This document shows, in pieces, positions 47,601-60,314 of a stretch of DNA of 64,000 nt. The position numbers and the translations under genes are program-made. Source of the DNA: Aquila chrysaetos chrysaetos (taxonomy: Eukaryota; Chordata; Aves; Accipitriformes; Accipitridae); contig NC_044006.1 of the NCBI RefSeq assembly GCF_900496995.4, positions 79,167,754-79,231,753 of the forward strand, in the 5' to 3' direction. Under the pieces are notes generated by a model. The model saw only the letters and a program-made list of their open reading frames with translations, searched no databases and was not told the origin of the DNA. The stretch's first letter is position 1; the number at the start of each line of letters is the position of its first letter.

Positions 47601-48600
47601 TCTACTGGAAGCAGCTCCCATTGTGACATTTGTCCTATTGATGATATGCAGTGCTTCTGTAGCAGCAGTCACAACTTAGATGGTCCCTTTGGAAAAAAAA
47701 AAAAACCCAAGGAAATAGTCTACTCAAAAAGTCAGACCCACAGAAGGTCAGCACCTGAGAAAGTACTGCAAGAGAGTATGAGTACTACGTATTTGTCCTA
47801 TTTTTCAATTTGCCTGTCAACATGTACTGTTGGAACAGGTTACTGGGCTACAAGAACCTTTCACATGACCAGTGCAGCCATTCTCATGTGTCAGAAGTAA
47901 TTAAAATAATAACTCACGATCACAAGAAGCTATTTGGTTTGATTTGCTACCTTTCTCTTTAGTACCTTTTGTTTTAAAAATACATGAAAAATGTATTTCG
48001 TTCAAGTTTCTGTGGCACAGGGTGAGGTTTAAACACCAGCTTTTCTAAAAATTTGTTATTAAGAACAAAAAAAAAGTTAAACTAACTTCAGTTGATTAGT
48101 CTTGTTTAGTTAAACCTCAAGGAACAAATAATTAATACAGAGTCCAAAAATCCTAAAATATTGAGTCTCATTATTAGACCCATACAATTCAAGGTGAAGG
48201 AAAAAGCATACACCTAAGCCACTCTGTTGTAGAGAACACACATTGGTATTTCATAGATCTACATTCTGTCTCTAACTTCCAGTCTTCAGAACCCTTTCAA
48301 GTTGTATCGGTCAACAACAAATAAGGCATGTGTGGCTTGCTCCCCCTTCTGTCACTAACTGGAAAACCCAGTGCTCACTCTCGATTAGCAGGTTTCCCAG
48401 GCGTGAGGATCCTCCTCACTGCTCTGTACCTCCAGAGCTCAGTACTCACCACTTCATGCATCCCACAAGTTCTGGTCATAACTTTGGTGCTACTGAAGAA
48501 ATGAACCTTCACCCCAGAAGAAAGGGCTCTGCATCCTTACTCAAAGCTCAGCACTAGGCTGATTTGCCCCAGCATGCCCTAATGACCACTATGGCTCACA
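44700..48600. other. Intergenic between H2B.K and ABCF2 3' end
   Basis: About 3.9 kb with no supported exon. Short open frames (for example 45687-45881) lack any family match I can recognise. Any ABCF2-H2B.K read-through transcript would cross this stretch. Confidence 0.5.
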
Positions 48601-48626
48601 AAACGAGACAAGACTGTTCTTCCCTC

Positions 48627-48632
48627 TTTATT
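48627..48632 (-). terminator. ABCF2: ABCF2 polyadenylation signal
   Basis: AATAAA on the minus strand, about 457 bp downstream of the ABCF2 stop codon, giving a 3' UTR of roughly 480 bases. Confidence 0.7.
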
Positions 48633-49088
48633 GACTGATGGATTCTCAGGCAGATCTGTTAATTACACTGTTAAATAATAGTTAAAAACAAACCAAGGCC
48701 AGAGGAGTTTGAAGTGAAGTATCTAAACTGAAGCAGAAATTGGGAAGGAAGAGGCGGGAGAAGCTGGGCTGGGGTCTCCACTTCTGTATCACTGCAGCTC
48801 AGACACCCTAACTGCCACTGCCATGACCCCAGACCATTAGATTTCAAGGCCTGGCTCAGATGGGACATCATCTAAATATGGAAATTGTTGCCCAAACGTA
48901 GCCAGATCAGGAGAGAAGAGATCTGTCCAGATACAGAGGTGCAAGGCAAGTCAAGGGGAAGCAGTATTGCAGCAATCCTAGAACACAGCCAGAGATAGCA
49001 GCAGAGTCCCATTCCAGTCGGCAGATGGGTGAGTCACATTGGCCACTGTCAGTCTCCACAGAGAGCACCTGACCGACTGCTCTAGAGC

Positions 49089-52000
49089 TCACACATTGTG
49101 GGTCTTTTTGGTGAGCTGTGGATCCTCATCCACCAGCTTTGACTTGAGATGTTCCTTGTAGGCGAGGATGTCGCCTTGCCACTTTGTGATTGTCTGCTTC
49201 TCACAGACCCAGATCTCCTGTGCAACCTGAAAGCGAGCACACAAGGAGGAAAGGTTTACAGTACAGCATTTTATAATTTTACCAAAATTATAAAATTAAC
49301 CAAAATCTACTCTCTGACGTCTGGTAAGAAAAGAGTTTAATAACTTTCACACTTCAACTACCTAAGAAAAATATCTGCAGTGAAATACCTCACCTGGTGT
49401 TTTCTGCATAATTTATAGAAGATTTTAGAACTAAAAATCCTTGACCCCTCAACATTTCTTTTTTTGTTCATGAACTAAGATGGAAAGCCTTTCCTGCTAA
49501 ATTGGGAATTGAATAAAAAAGTAGTTCTTGACCTGAACTACTTGGATATAACACACTGAAAAATAAAATTATACCTCAACTTGCAGACAAAGCTATAGCA
49601 GATAAAGCAGCACTTGACATTTGTGTGTACGTGGTGCAATTTCCTTCAGCTGTGCAGACTGAGTGATAAAAAACTGCACTAGAACTACTCCAGTATCATT
49701 TAAAAAAAAAAAAAATAAAATCTAGTTAAGGCCTCCGGAATGTGTCATGATTTCCATTTAACTTATTCTTCACTTCTAGGTTTTGGGTTGTTTTATTTTT
49801 TTTTCTTTCAAGTACATAATGTTTTCCTCGGCTAGCTCAGTAATTCTTTCACATGAACATGGCAAGAGAATCATGTCCAGTGATTTTTTTCCACTCACAC
49901 ATCTTTTTGGGACGAGTAAGAGTCAGTCAGTTGAAAACACCTTGTTTTAATTACTTAAAGTGTTAGAAAGGTGCTGACAACATTCACTACTTTTCTTACC
50001 TGTTGGATGAGTCTGAAGTCATGGCTGACAAGCATCATTCCTCCTTCAAATTCATTGATAGCATCTGCCAGAGCATCTATTGTTTCTATGTCCAAGTGGT
50101 TGGTGGGCTCATCCAGGAAAAGCATGTGAGGATTCTGCCAGGCCAGCCACGCAAAGCACACACGGCACTTCTGCCCATCAGAGAGGTTCCTAATGGGGCT
50201 CACCTGACAAACACAGACACTGTTTGCAGCTCTGCAGGGAAGCTTGCAGACTGCCACCCTGACCACAAAATATTCAGATCTCACGCTGTGATTCCAGTAG
50301 CTACATGACACAAGAGGACAAAGTTTAGTCAGTCTTAAAGCTAGACTAAGCTTCTCTCACCAGCAGAACAAGGGAATTCCGGGGGCTTCTGAAGGAGTGT
50401 CCATGGCAAGACCCAGCTTGTGTTAAAGGTTCCAAGGGATAGTTAATTGACATCTGACTAGTGTTCGTTGCATCCTGACACAACTATAAAACTACTCTCA
50501 ACTTCTGAAGTGACAAATGGGGAAGAACAACGTAAAAATCAACATTGAACTGCAGTGATGAGGATAACTCCTGTCATACATGTGATGTATGACATACAGG
50601 AGCATGTCATGTTTGGACTTAGAGCACCTCTAGTGTGATCCTATCCTCTTGTTTGAACCTAGTGGTCCCTACTCCCAGCTGAGAATGTGTTCTAGCATTT
50701 CTGCCTGGTATTCATCTCAGAAATAAGAGATAAGAAAACTAGTTCAAGTTACAATTAAAATATGCTCGATTCTAGCACTATGCCACAACTTGTCTTCTCT
50801 TCACCCAGATTCTGAGGAGGTAACCCATTCCAGCCCACATATTGCTGCAATGCAAAGAAAGTTCCTATGAGCCATAAGTTATTTTTTCTCCAATTTCAAA
50901 GGCAGAGATAGAAAAAGCATTTTGATGCTGTGGTGTGCCATGCTGCATACTGCATCACACTGTCAGATATCAGTAGAGCAACAGAAAATGCAGCAGCTCT
51001 ACTTCCCTACTGAGCAAAAAGCAAATCTCAACAGCTCATACTCACCTGCTGCTTCCCTGTCAGACCATATCTGCCAATGATTTTCCTCATCTCCTCCTTC
51101 TCCTTGATCTCTGGGTAGCATTTCAGCATGTACTCCAGGGGTGAGAGGTCTAAGTCCAACTGCTCTTGCAAGTGCTGACAGAGAAGAAAACTCACGTTCA
51201 GGCTGTGCCGGCCATCCGCTCCACGACCAAAAGTACTTCCCCCCTTATACCCCTCTGGTGCCAGCTGAGCAGCAGAACACAAGAGCCAATAACCCCACAC
51301 ACAGTACAGCCACTGTGCTGAACTATTATGGAAGGAGTCTCCATTTCAGGAGCAGGAGTGCTGCTTCAGAATAGCAGACTTGTCCACCACCAAGCACAAG
51401 GCAACCATCTCTCCTGTAAAAGGTGAGAGGCTAAACAGAAAGGACGACAGCAAGCCTCTTTTCAGGGTAAGAACATTTGCTAGAGCCTGTTCAGCCAACA
51501 GAACAGTTCCTTCCCCCATCTCCAGGCACAGAAGGGCAGCAGTGGGAGGGGCCTTAGAAGCAGAAATAAGAGGGGCAAGATTCCTCATTCCTGACAGCAA
51601 TTTCCTCAGTATTTCATGTCCCAGGTGGCTGTTGTAGGGAGTACCTGGTGGTATCTACCGATCTTCACATGCGAGTGCTTGCGAATCATCCCATCTGTGG
51701 GCAGAAGCTAGAAAGGGAAGATAAAAACATTTCACCAGGAAAATTCCTCCTTTCGCCCTATGCCAGAAATAGAGAATCCAGCCATCTCCACTCTGGCACA
51801 GAGGAAGCAGCCTGAACAGATAATACGAGAGAAAAAGCCCTATATTGCAGCAAGACCTTAGGATTTCCAAGGCCTGACTGGGGTGCTCTGGCAAATAAGT
51901 GCAGCTTCATTGAAAACTACCCCAAGAATAAAGGTCCAGAACAGGGTAGACAATGTAGGGACCATACCTCTCCTGTGAGCAGTTTCAGCAGTGTTGACTT

Positions 52001-55000
52001 TCCGGCTCCATTGGGTCCAACAAGAGCTACACGGGTATCCAGGTCAATCCCAAACTCCAGGTTATTATAGATCCATGGCTGCAAACCACAAAAATCATGA
52101 CTCATTATGCCTTTCCACTACTACCCAGAACCTCCGTGCTGCACCTGTAATGCTCTGTTCTCAACAGACTCAGCATTAACACTGCCAAGGAGTTTGATCC
52201 ACTAGTCATATGCTGCAGACTGATCAGAAAGCTTAGCCAAAAGGCTCACATTCCCAAACAAGGCAGGGATACAAGTAATCTCTGTACAACCCATGCACAT
52301 TCCCCATACTCACCCCATCCTTGGTGTATTTGAAGCTGACATTCTGCACCATGATGACAGGAGGGGGGATTTTCCCACAGGGTGGGAAATAGAATGACAA
52401 AGTCTGTTAACACAGAATATCCACTTGTTAGACACCCTGGAGCACAAGACAACCCAGTTATTCTGGTATAACCATGCCTCACTACAAACATCATCTGTAG
52501 ACCAAGGCACCAGACTGCAACTTTTTATGAGCCCCTCTAGCAACTCACTCACAGATTTATTCTGATTAGTTGCTTGCAAGCTCATCTGCTGGCTAATGAG
52601 TCCCTATTTCTTTCCCCTTGAAGCAAACGTGGGCTTATACTCTTCAAACAAGTAGGATTTGCTCTGAGCATTGTCCCCCATCTTCTCCAACCCTTAAACA
52701 TTCATTTCTGATTTCTGTGTCTGCAAAATAGCCTTATTGATATGACAAATCCCCTTCTCTCCCCTAGAAACTTACTACTCCTCTTTCCACTCTTCGGCAT
52801 TATGCTATCTTCAGTACAGTCATCCTTAGCATCAGGAAGGGTATACCATTCCTGCTCCCAGCTGCGTCACCCATTCCTGCTGTCAGCTAAAGATCATTCT
52901 ACTTATCTAGCCCATGTTTCCGATACTAGATCTCTAGATGCAATCTCACGTCTAATCCTACCTTATCATTCACAACTCTCTCTGTCAAGCCAGAAGCCAT
53001 CATTTTTTGAAGGGTCTTCTCCTTGCTCTGAGCTTGCCTGGCCAGCTTCGCACTACCATGACCAAATCGTGCAATGTAGTTCTGCAACAAAACACAGAGT
53101 TAGCCAAAAGCCATGATAACAAGGTTGAGGAGGTGCAGGGATGCCCACCTGCATGGGTAGAAAGACGTTCATGCAGCTAGGCAGATACCTTCATATGGGC
53201 AATCTGATCTTGCTCCCAGTGGAATCGCTTCATTTGATTTTCTTCTAGTTCCAAGCGAGTCTTTACATACTGATCATAATTCCCCTAGAAAGAGACCATA
53301 GAATATCAGACATGCCCCAGAGAACAGCTCCTGGTTTTGACAATTGCAATTTTTGACAGGGCACCACTTACTCACCGTGTAGTACTTCAGTTTGCGGTTG
53401 TGCATGTGGATTATGTTAGTGCAGACACCATTCAAGAAGTCCTGGGAGTGGGATATCAGCACAAGGATCCGCTTGAACCTGTGGCACCACATTAAGTTAT
53501 TAGAGACTAAGCTAGGAGAAGAATTCTTGCTCGTTGGCCCTGATGATGACAAAGGATTTACATGCACCAGGTCTCTCTTGCCTATAATCAGATTAAGAAC
53601 AGAAAGATAACAGCCTTGGAGATGCTTTGGGAAATTTGGAGTAAAGCAGCTACAATCAGCTGCAGTAAGCAAATACTGCGAACACCTTTCATTGTGTTAA
53701 AACACTCTTCACCACAAGACAGTCTTCACCCATCTTCACAAAGAGTCAAGAGCTGGCTACCCATTTGGTAGATGACTAGTGCTACTAGTCTGCAACTGAC
53801 TCCACTGGCATCACACTTCTAAGAAGTTTCAACCTTTGCTGCTTACTTTCACCTTGGTACAGACCACCATCTGTTAGGTACACTATGCCTGGCTCTGCTC
53901 CTAATCTGTAAGATGACTGGTTAAAGCCTCCCTGAAAGGGAGAGGTTCACATTACTTTCCTACAACATCTGACTTCTAAAGCAAGCATGCAGAAGGTTCA
54001 GCTGACAAAGCTGATGGAAAAAACCTCTGCAAATGAAAAGCCATGCTCACAATACAGTCCTTTTAATGCATAACCCAGATAACCTAAGCTTCCTAACTAT
54101 TCCTAAGCTTTTTGCCTTAAGCCTTAACATTTTACCTTTGTTTATGAAAAAGTCACCCAACATACTAGAACAAGATGAAACTGACACACTCAGATACTAC
54201 AGTTCTGTGAAAACAGAGGAACAATATGCAGAAAGACGAGCTGGAAGCCAGGTCTGGAAAGCTCACACTACTGGTACAGCACACAGCGCTGGTACACAGG
54301 CTGCCAGGGCTGCTCCTGGCTTTCAAGGAAGTAGCTTTAACCAAGGAGTACAAACTAGCATTTCTCATTTCTTCAGTGAGGGAGAGACAGGGGCTTGTCT
54401 TGAATTCATTACCCTTGCTTCAAGAACCCTTCTGTAGACACGTGTAGCAGCAAGCACAAGAAGGTGTCACTGATACTGCAATATAGTTATGTAGCCACAA
54501 GAACTATAGACAGTTATTCCTGTAGCACTTGCTCATGTGCTGACAAGATGTTCCAGCAGAAAAGCACAACCCATAGAAGCAGCAAACTCTTTCATGCTTA
54601 CGTTTTCAGCTCTTCCTCCAACCACACACAGGCATCCAGGTCAAGGTGGTTTGTGGGCTCATCTAGCAGCAGCATGAAAGGCCGAATGAAGAGGGCTCTG
54701 AAAGGAGAGCGGAGATGACAGTGTAGGGTAAATGAAGGTAACCCAAAGCCTCTCAGCTCTGCTCTGAGTTCTTAGAACTGTGTACACGGTGCTGCAGAGT
54801 CAGGAGCAGGCAGGCATTCTCCCAGGAGGCACCAGGGAGTATAGCACTCACCTAGCAAGAGCCACCCTCATTCGCCAGCCACCACTAAAGTCCTTCAGCT
54901 TCTTCCTCTGCATGGCTGGCGTGAACCCCAAGCCGTGAAGGATACGTGAGGCCCGTGCTTCTGCCTTGTCAGCATCCAGCTCCTCCAGACGTTCATATAA

Positions 55001-58000
55001 CTCCAAGAGTTTCTCACACTCCGCTGAAAGAGAGCCTGCCTGTCAGCACTTCTACCAATAAAGGGCTCTCAGCTGCACCTCTATACAGCTGGGAAAACTC
55101 ATAGTCCATCTGCTTTACCACTATTCAGCCCCCTCCATTCCCAAGCCTGAGACACTTCTTAAGAAGCTGCATGGAATAATTTCATCCAAAGAAGTGTAAT
55201 CCCACAGGACTTTTCAACTAGTACAGGGCAGCTGGGGGAAAGAGGTACCGTAACATGTAAAAACTCTGCCAAGGAACCCAAGTAACACCTTTTCTTCGGT
55301 GGGGAGGGAAATGGAGGAAATGTCCCTTGTCCACAGGGACTCCAAGAAGCTTTACCATCTTCATGAGCCAGACGTTCCGCCTCTCGTTCTAACATGGCCC
55401 TCTCTGTATCCACTTCCATCACACACTGTAAAGGGGTCTTGTCACTGGGAGGCATCTCTCGGGTCAGGTGATAGATGTCAATATGCTCTGGGATGGGCAC
55501 TTCTCGTTTCCCAATAGCTGACAAAAGCATGGATTTCCCTGTGTGCAGACAGACATTCCACAATTACTTGTTGGATTCAGTGAGATACAATGTCAAAGAG
55601 AAATGGATGAGATGCAGTCAGATCCCATTGATTCCCTCCCTTTCCCACCCCAGAAAATCCTTGGGAATTTCTTGCCCAAGAGGCCAGAAGAATTAGAGAC
55701 ACAGCAGAGCCTACTGCCTCACTGTGCCAGGCTCCCTCCCAGCTAAGGCTCACCATGCCAAGGACAGGATTGAGACACAAAGAAGCTCTTTGGAAACCAC
55801 TGCAGTTCAGCCCTTGCCCCGATTTAGGGAACTTTATCTCGGCTGTATACTTCCTGCTGTCTAACCAGGTCTGACATCTGTTACCAGGACCCCTGACTCT
55901 AAAGACTTCTAACATAGAGGAAAGTAATGCACTCATCACTAGAGAACCTAAGTGTTTTCCTGAAAGTTAAACCAGCTGGTCACTCTTACTAGCTCTTCTT
56001 CAATTACATCCGCATCCTGCATCTCTCCATGTAGAGCATCACGTTCTCCAGTGACTGTACAGTTTTTTTCCCATTCAGGCCAAACCACACACTCCCTACT
56101 CCTCCATGCTGTGCAAGTTCTTTGACCAATAGCATCAGAATTGGGTTTATTGACACTGCTAAACAAATCCTGCAAACAGGAATCAGACAGATTCACAGAT
56201 CCTAGACATCTCACCCAGCTCTCCACAGAAACAAGTTCCAATGCACAGTCTAAAGCCACAATGCAATCTCATACTTCTACCAGGAATCCTAGCAATTCCT
56301 CTTCCTGGGTGGGGAGTTGGGAGAACAGAAACTGCCGTGTCCCAGCCACGTCTGTCTAACAGCCTTCTTTCTGGTTTCCAGCATTTACCACCTGCATCTG
56401 TCCAGCTGCTCAGCAGCACGGAATCTTCACCGAGCCCCAAGAAGCCCACGTCATGGTGCCCCACAGCTTACCAATCCCATTGAGTCCAATCAAGCCGTAG
56501 CGCCTCCCGGAGTTCAGCTCGAGTTTTGTATCACTCAGCAGCTCCTGGCCGTGGAAGGTCAGCGAGAGGTTAATGATGTGCACATCAGTGCTGTTGGGAT
56601 GGGAGGCCAGCACTCCTGTCACAGCACGGGCAGCAGCTTTCTTTAATTCAAAGTCCTCCAGCTCCTTTGTAAGAGCATCCACCTCTATATGCAGAGACAG
56701 ACCAGAAGTGTTACTGATTTACAAATACAAGGGAAGCCATAAACCCCTGTACCAATAGGCTGAGGACCGTGAAAACAACTCCCACGTCCCCATTTTTACA
56801 GAAATATTGCAGAGGCCCAGATGCAATGACACTCAGCTTTTCAGCTTAGCAGACGGATATATCTGGTCTAACAGGAACTTCCACCTGCTCTCTAAATAAA
56901 ATATGACCATTAGAACTAAGTAAGCAGCAAGAACAGCCAGCCTGTTATCTGAGTATGATGGGACTAACCCTCACTGCAGGAAGGACAGGGGTGGGAAGAG
57001 AACTTACAAAGTATTGCTTGCAAGCTTAAGCAAAGGGATGGCCAGAAGAAAACTTGGCTAGAAAAGAAATGAAGGGAAAGCTGAGAGGATGAAAGAAGCA
57101 GCAGCATTGGAATAGGCCCTACCGTTTTTCTGAGAAGCTAATATGTCTATATGCCTGCCCCCCTCTTCCTTTCCTCCTACAGCATAAGCAAATCTTTTCC
57201 GTCACGCTGATCTTCTGTTGCAGCCCTGAGTTAGAGTCCAATTTTCACCCCTTGGTGAGACACTGCCATTTGAAGAAGAAAATGGCATTCAGGATCTCAG
57301 CAATACTCCAGCTGCTCAGAGCAGAGACCTGGTGTTCAGATTGTTCGGGCCAATGAGGGATACCACCCCGGCTATCAATGTCTAGCACTCCTGGCAAAAT
57401 CACTATTGCCACCAAGGCAAACGTGCCTTAGCCAAGAAGGAGCAAAAAATGTCAGCCGCACTGACGCAGGACCCCCTTTGAAAGCACGGGCAGTGCAAGC
57501 GGACCAGTCACATACACAAGCAAACCAGATGAGTGAAAAGCGGGGCGAGGCAGTTTTGTCCTGGATGTGTAATTATTTCACAGGGAACTGCCAGTAAGGA
57601 ACAGGCAGGGACCGACCCGCATCACCCGCGCCCTGATGTCGGCACCGGTTTACCAGCCTCCCCTGCACTCCCAACGTCGGCTCAGCACCTCGCTCGTCAG
57701 CAGACCGAGCCAGCGGCGCCTGCCCAGCCCGCGCCTCCCCCTCCGGCAGCGCCGCTCGCCGCGGCCCGGCGCAGCGCCCTGCCCGCCTCGGCCCGGTCCC
57801 GGAGGCGGGGCGCCGACAGCCCGAGGCCCGGCCCCGCAGCGGCTTCCCCAGGCCTCGCCAATAGGGAGGCGGCATGCCAAGGAGCCACGGGAGCGGGCGG
57901 CGATTGGCCGCTGCCGGCTCCGGGCGGGCGCCGAGTCCCCGCCCGGAGCCGGCGGCGCCGCTGCGGGCCGGGGCCCGGGGTCGCCCCGCCGCGGCGGACG

Positions 58001-59206
58001 GCCGAGCCGCCTGCGCCAGCCTGCGGTGACCCGGCCAGCGTCGCGTTCAGGCAGCGGCTGGGTCCCGCCTGGGTCCCGGGCCCAGCCGCCAGGCGCAGGT
58101 GCCGCCAGCAACTCGGAGCGTGCCTGGGGACCACGGGGGGCGCTGGCAAAGAGCGGGGTCCTGGGGAGACCGGCCCCTTCGCCTCGCCCTCCCGACCGCC
58201 CTGCCTCTGGCCTCCCGGCGTCTCTCTGTCACGCACCGAGTGCCTCTTAAAACGATGCGCTGGGGGCTGAGCCTGAAAAAACTTGTGTGCCCAACAGCCT
58301 GCTGGTTACCAGGTGGGCTAAAGTAAGGACAAAAAAGAACATCTCTCTCTCTGTAAGCTTCACCTTGCGTATTTCCTTTAGGGAGGTCAACAGCTCTTTG
58401 TTGACAAAGTCTCTTTTGTTAAGATAGCCGGGCTCTTAGTTTCTGCAAACCAGCTCTGTCTCCAAAAAACAGATGAAAAGAGGGCCGTAGCAGCATCGGT
58501 AAGAACAGTCACTAGAGTGACTATTCAGCCACTAGAGTGGTTCCTGCAGCAGGAAAAAAACCCAACCAAAAGAAAAAAACCCAAACGGGTCTGGGCATCA
58601 AGTACCAGCAGATCGGGACAGTATCTGCCTGAGAGGGAAAAGACACCATCAGCACCCTTCGCCTTTACCCCGCAAGCCTCAAGCGGGGGCCTGGGGAGTC
58701 CTTCACCTGCCCAGTTTAAGGGGAGCCACGACACATTTCTGTCGGTGTCCTGCTGGCTGCAAGGAGAGAGCATGGCCCTCGTGGCAGACGCTGCAGCCGG
58801 TCCGGCTCAGCGCAAGCCCATGCCCACGGGCTATTTCAGCTGAAGAGGAACAGGCGTCCCAGTTTACTGGGCCATAGGCGCCACCGAATGCGTACAGCCC
58901 TGCCCACGAACAGCCCTGCCTGGACGCTCCCAGCACCGGCACGCACGGGGCCGCCGGGCCGACCCCCACTGAGGGCAAGCAGGGGCACAGGGACACAAGC
59001 CAGGCACCCGCCGGCGCAGCGGGACCGGCGTTCCGGCGGGGCCGCCTCTCACCTGGCAGCGACGTTCCGTTGGCCTCCGGGGGCCGGACCTCCTGCGGCT
59101 CCGTCCCGGCATCGCCGTTCTCCTCCGGGGCGCGGCGCGGCCGCTGCCGGGCCTTGGCCGCCTCCTTCTTCTTGGCCGCCTTCTTCTTGGCCAGGTCCGA
59201 AGGCAT
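49089..59206 (-). CDS. ABCF2: ABCF2, ATP-binding cassette subfamily F member 2
   Basis: A soluble twin-ATPase of the ABC-F family (no membrane segments), implicated in ribosome-linked and stress functions. Fourteen exons splice with GT/AG and perfect frame to 623 aa, the human length: 59206-59053, 56684-56472, 55538-55356, 55023-54852, 54697-54602, 53478-53376, 53284-53189, 53081-52962, 52403-52314, 52078-51968, 51707-51645, 51174-51046, 50203-50000 and 49226-49089 (TGA). The start is [20 protein letters not shown], a lysine-rich tail. Domain 1 has Walker A GLNGIGKS (about 118-125), signature FSGGWRMR (about 229) and Walker [13 protein letters not shown] (about 249). The ABC-F linker follows ([20 protein letters not shown]). 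Domain 2 has Walker [10 protein letters not shown] (about 430), signature LSDGQ (about 517), Walker [13 protein letters not shown] (about 537) and the LVSHDFRL switch histidine. All catalytic motifs are intact. It diverges head-to-head from CHPF2. Confidence 0.98.
57600..58260. promoter_or_regulatory. Second CpG island inside ABCF2 intron 1
   Basis: A compact island separated from the main ABCF2/CHPF2 promoter island by about 0.6 kb of CpG-poorer sequence. It contains two CCAAT boxes in opposite orientation, CCAAT at 57858-57862 and ATTGG at 57903-57907, a usual NF-Y arrangement. This suggests an alternative or antisense promoter. No coding exon is recognised in the long GC-rich open frames. 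Confidence 0.5.
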
Positions 59207-60314
59207 GGCGCGGCGGAGGGGCTGCGGCGGGGGTGCGACAGGCGCCGTTAGGCCGCGCCGCGCCGATCCGGCCCGCCCCGCCCCCGTTCCCCGCCTCGGC
59301 GGCCCCGCGAACCGCCCGCGCCGGCCCGGAGCACGCGGCGCCGACGGGCCCAGCCGAGGGCTGCCCGCCCGCCCGCCCGCGCCGCGCCACCCGACCCAGT
59401 CCGGCCTCGGCCTCCTCCTCCTCCTCCGCCTCCTCCTCTTCCTCCTACCCCCCCCACCCCGCCGCGCCGCGCCGCCAGGCCCAGCCTGCGCCGCCCGCCC
59501 GGCCCGCACCGGCTGGTCCGCGCTTTCCTTCTGTCGCAACAGGACAGCTGCTACCGCGTGCGCACGCCCCACCCCTCCCGGAACAGCGACCAATCGGAGC
59601 GCGAAGCGTCACCGGCCGCCGGGCGGCCGCGCTGCTCTGGGAAGGGGAGTCCGCGGGCCCCGCCGCCGGCCGGGCCGGAGCGCGCCGCCGGCTCCCGGGC
59701 ACTGCGCGTCCCGGCGTGCACCGCGCCGCGCCGCTCCCGCCAGCACCGGCCCCAGGCCCCACCCCCGGCGCACCCCGCGGCCGCCGCGGGCAGGGGGCGG
59801 TGGCTGGCGGTACCATAGAGGCGGCGGCGCCACCGGGGTAGAGCGGCCGCCGGGGCGCCATAGAGGGGAAAGGGGAAGCGGAAGCGTGCGAGGGTGGCGA
59901 TGAGGCGGCTGAGGTGGCAGCGGCGGCAGCGCGGCCGGGCGGGAGCCGCTGCCTCCCCCCGCGCTCCCGGCACGGAGCTCCGCGCCGCCCCCGGCCCTGC
60001 CGCCGGCCTGCAGGTGAGAGAGCCGCGGGGCCGCTGACCCGCGCGGGCCGGCGCTGGGGGCCGGTGCGCGGCCCCGCGGGGGCTGCCGCGCTCCCACCCG
60101 CCCGCTGCCCCCGCTGGGCCCGCCGCCGCCCGCCCCGTGCCGCCCGAGCGCCCCGCGCCGGCGATGCCCCGCGGCCGCCGGCTCCCCGAGCGCCGGAGCG
60201 GCCCCGTGAGCCCGCCCCGCACGTAGCGGGCCCGCCGCCGCCCGCCCGGACCGGACCGGACCGCCCCGCGGCTGGACGTCGCCCCGGCGGGGCCCCGCTG
60301 GCCCCAGCGCCGCC
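58870..60314. promoter_or_regulatory. Bidirectional CpG-island promoter of ABCF2 and CHPF2
   Basis: The start codons of ABCF2 (59206, minus) and CHPF2 (60315, plus) lie 1.1 kb apart, head to head, in one CpG island. Visible sites are an NRF1-like element CGCGTGCGCACGC (59555-59567) and a CCAAT box at 59590-59594. There is no TATA box. Dispersed initiation in both directions is expected. Confidence 0.75.
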
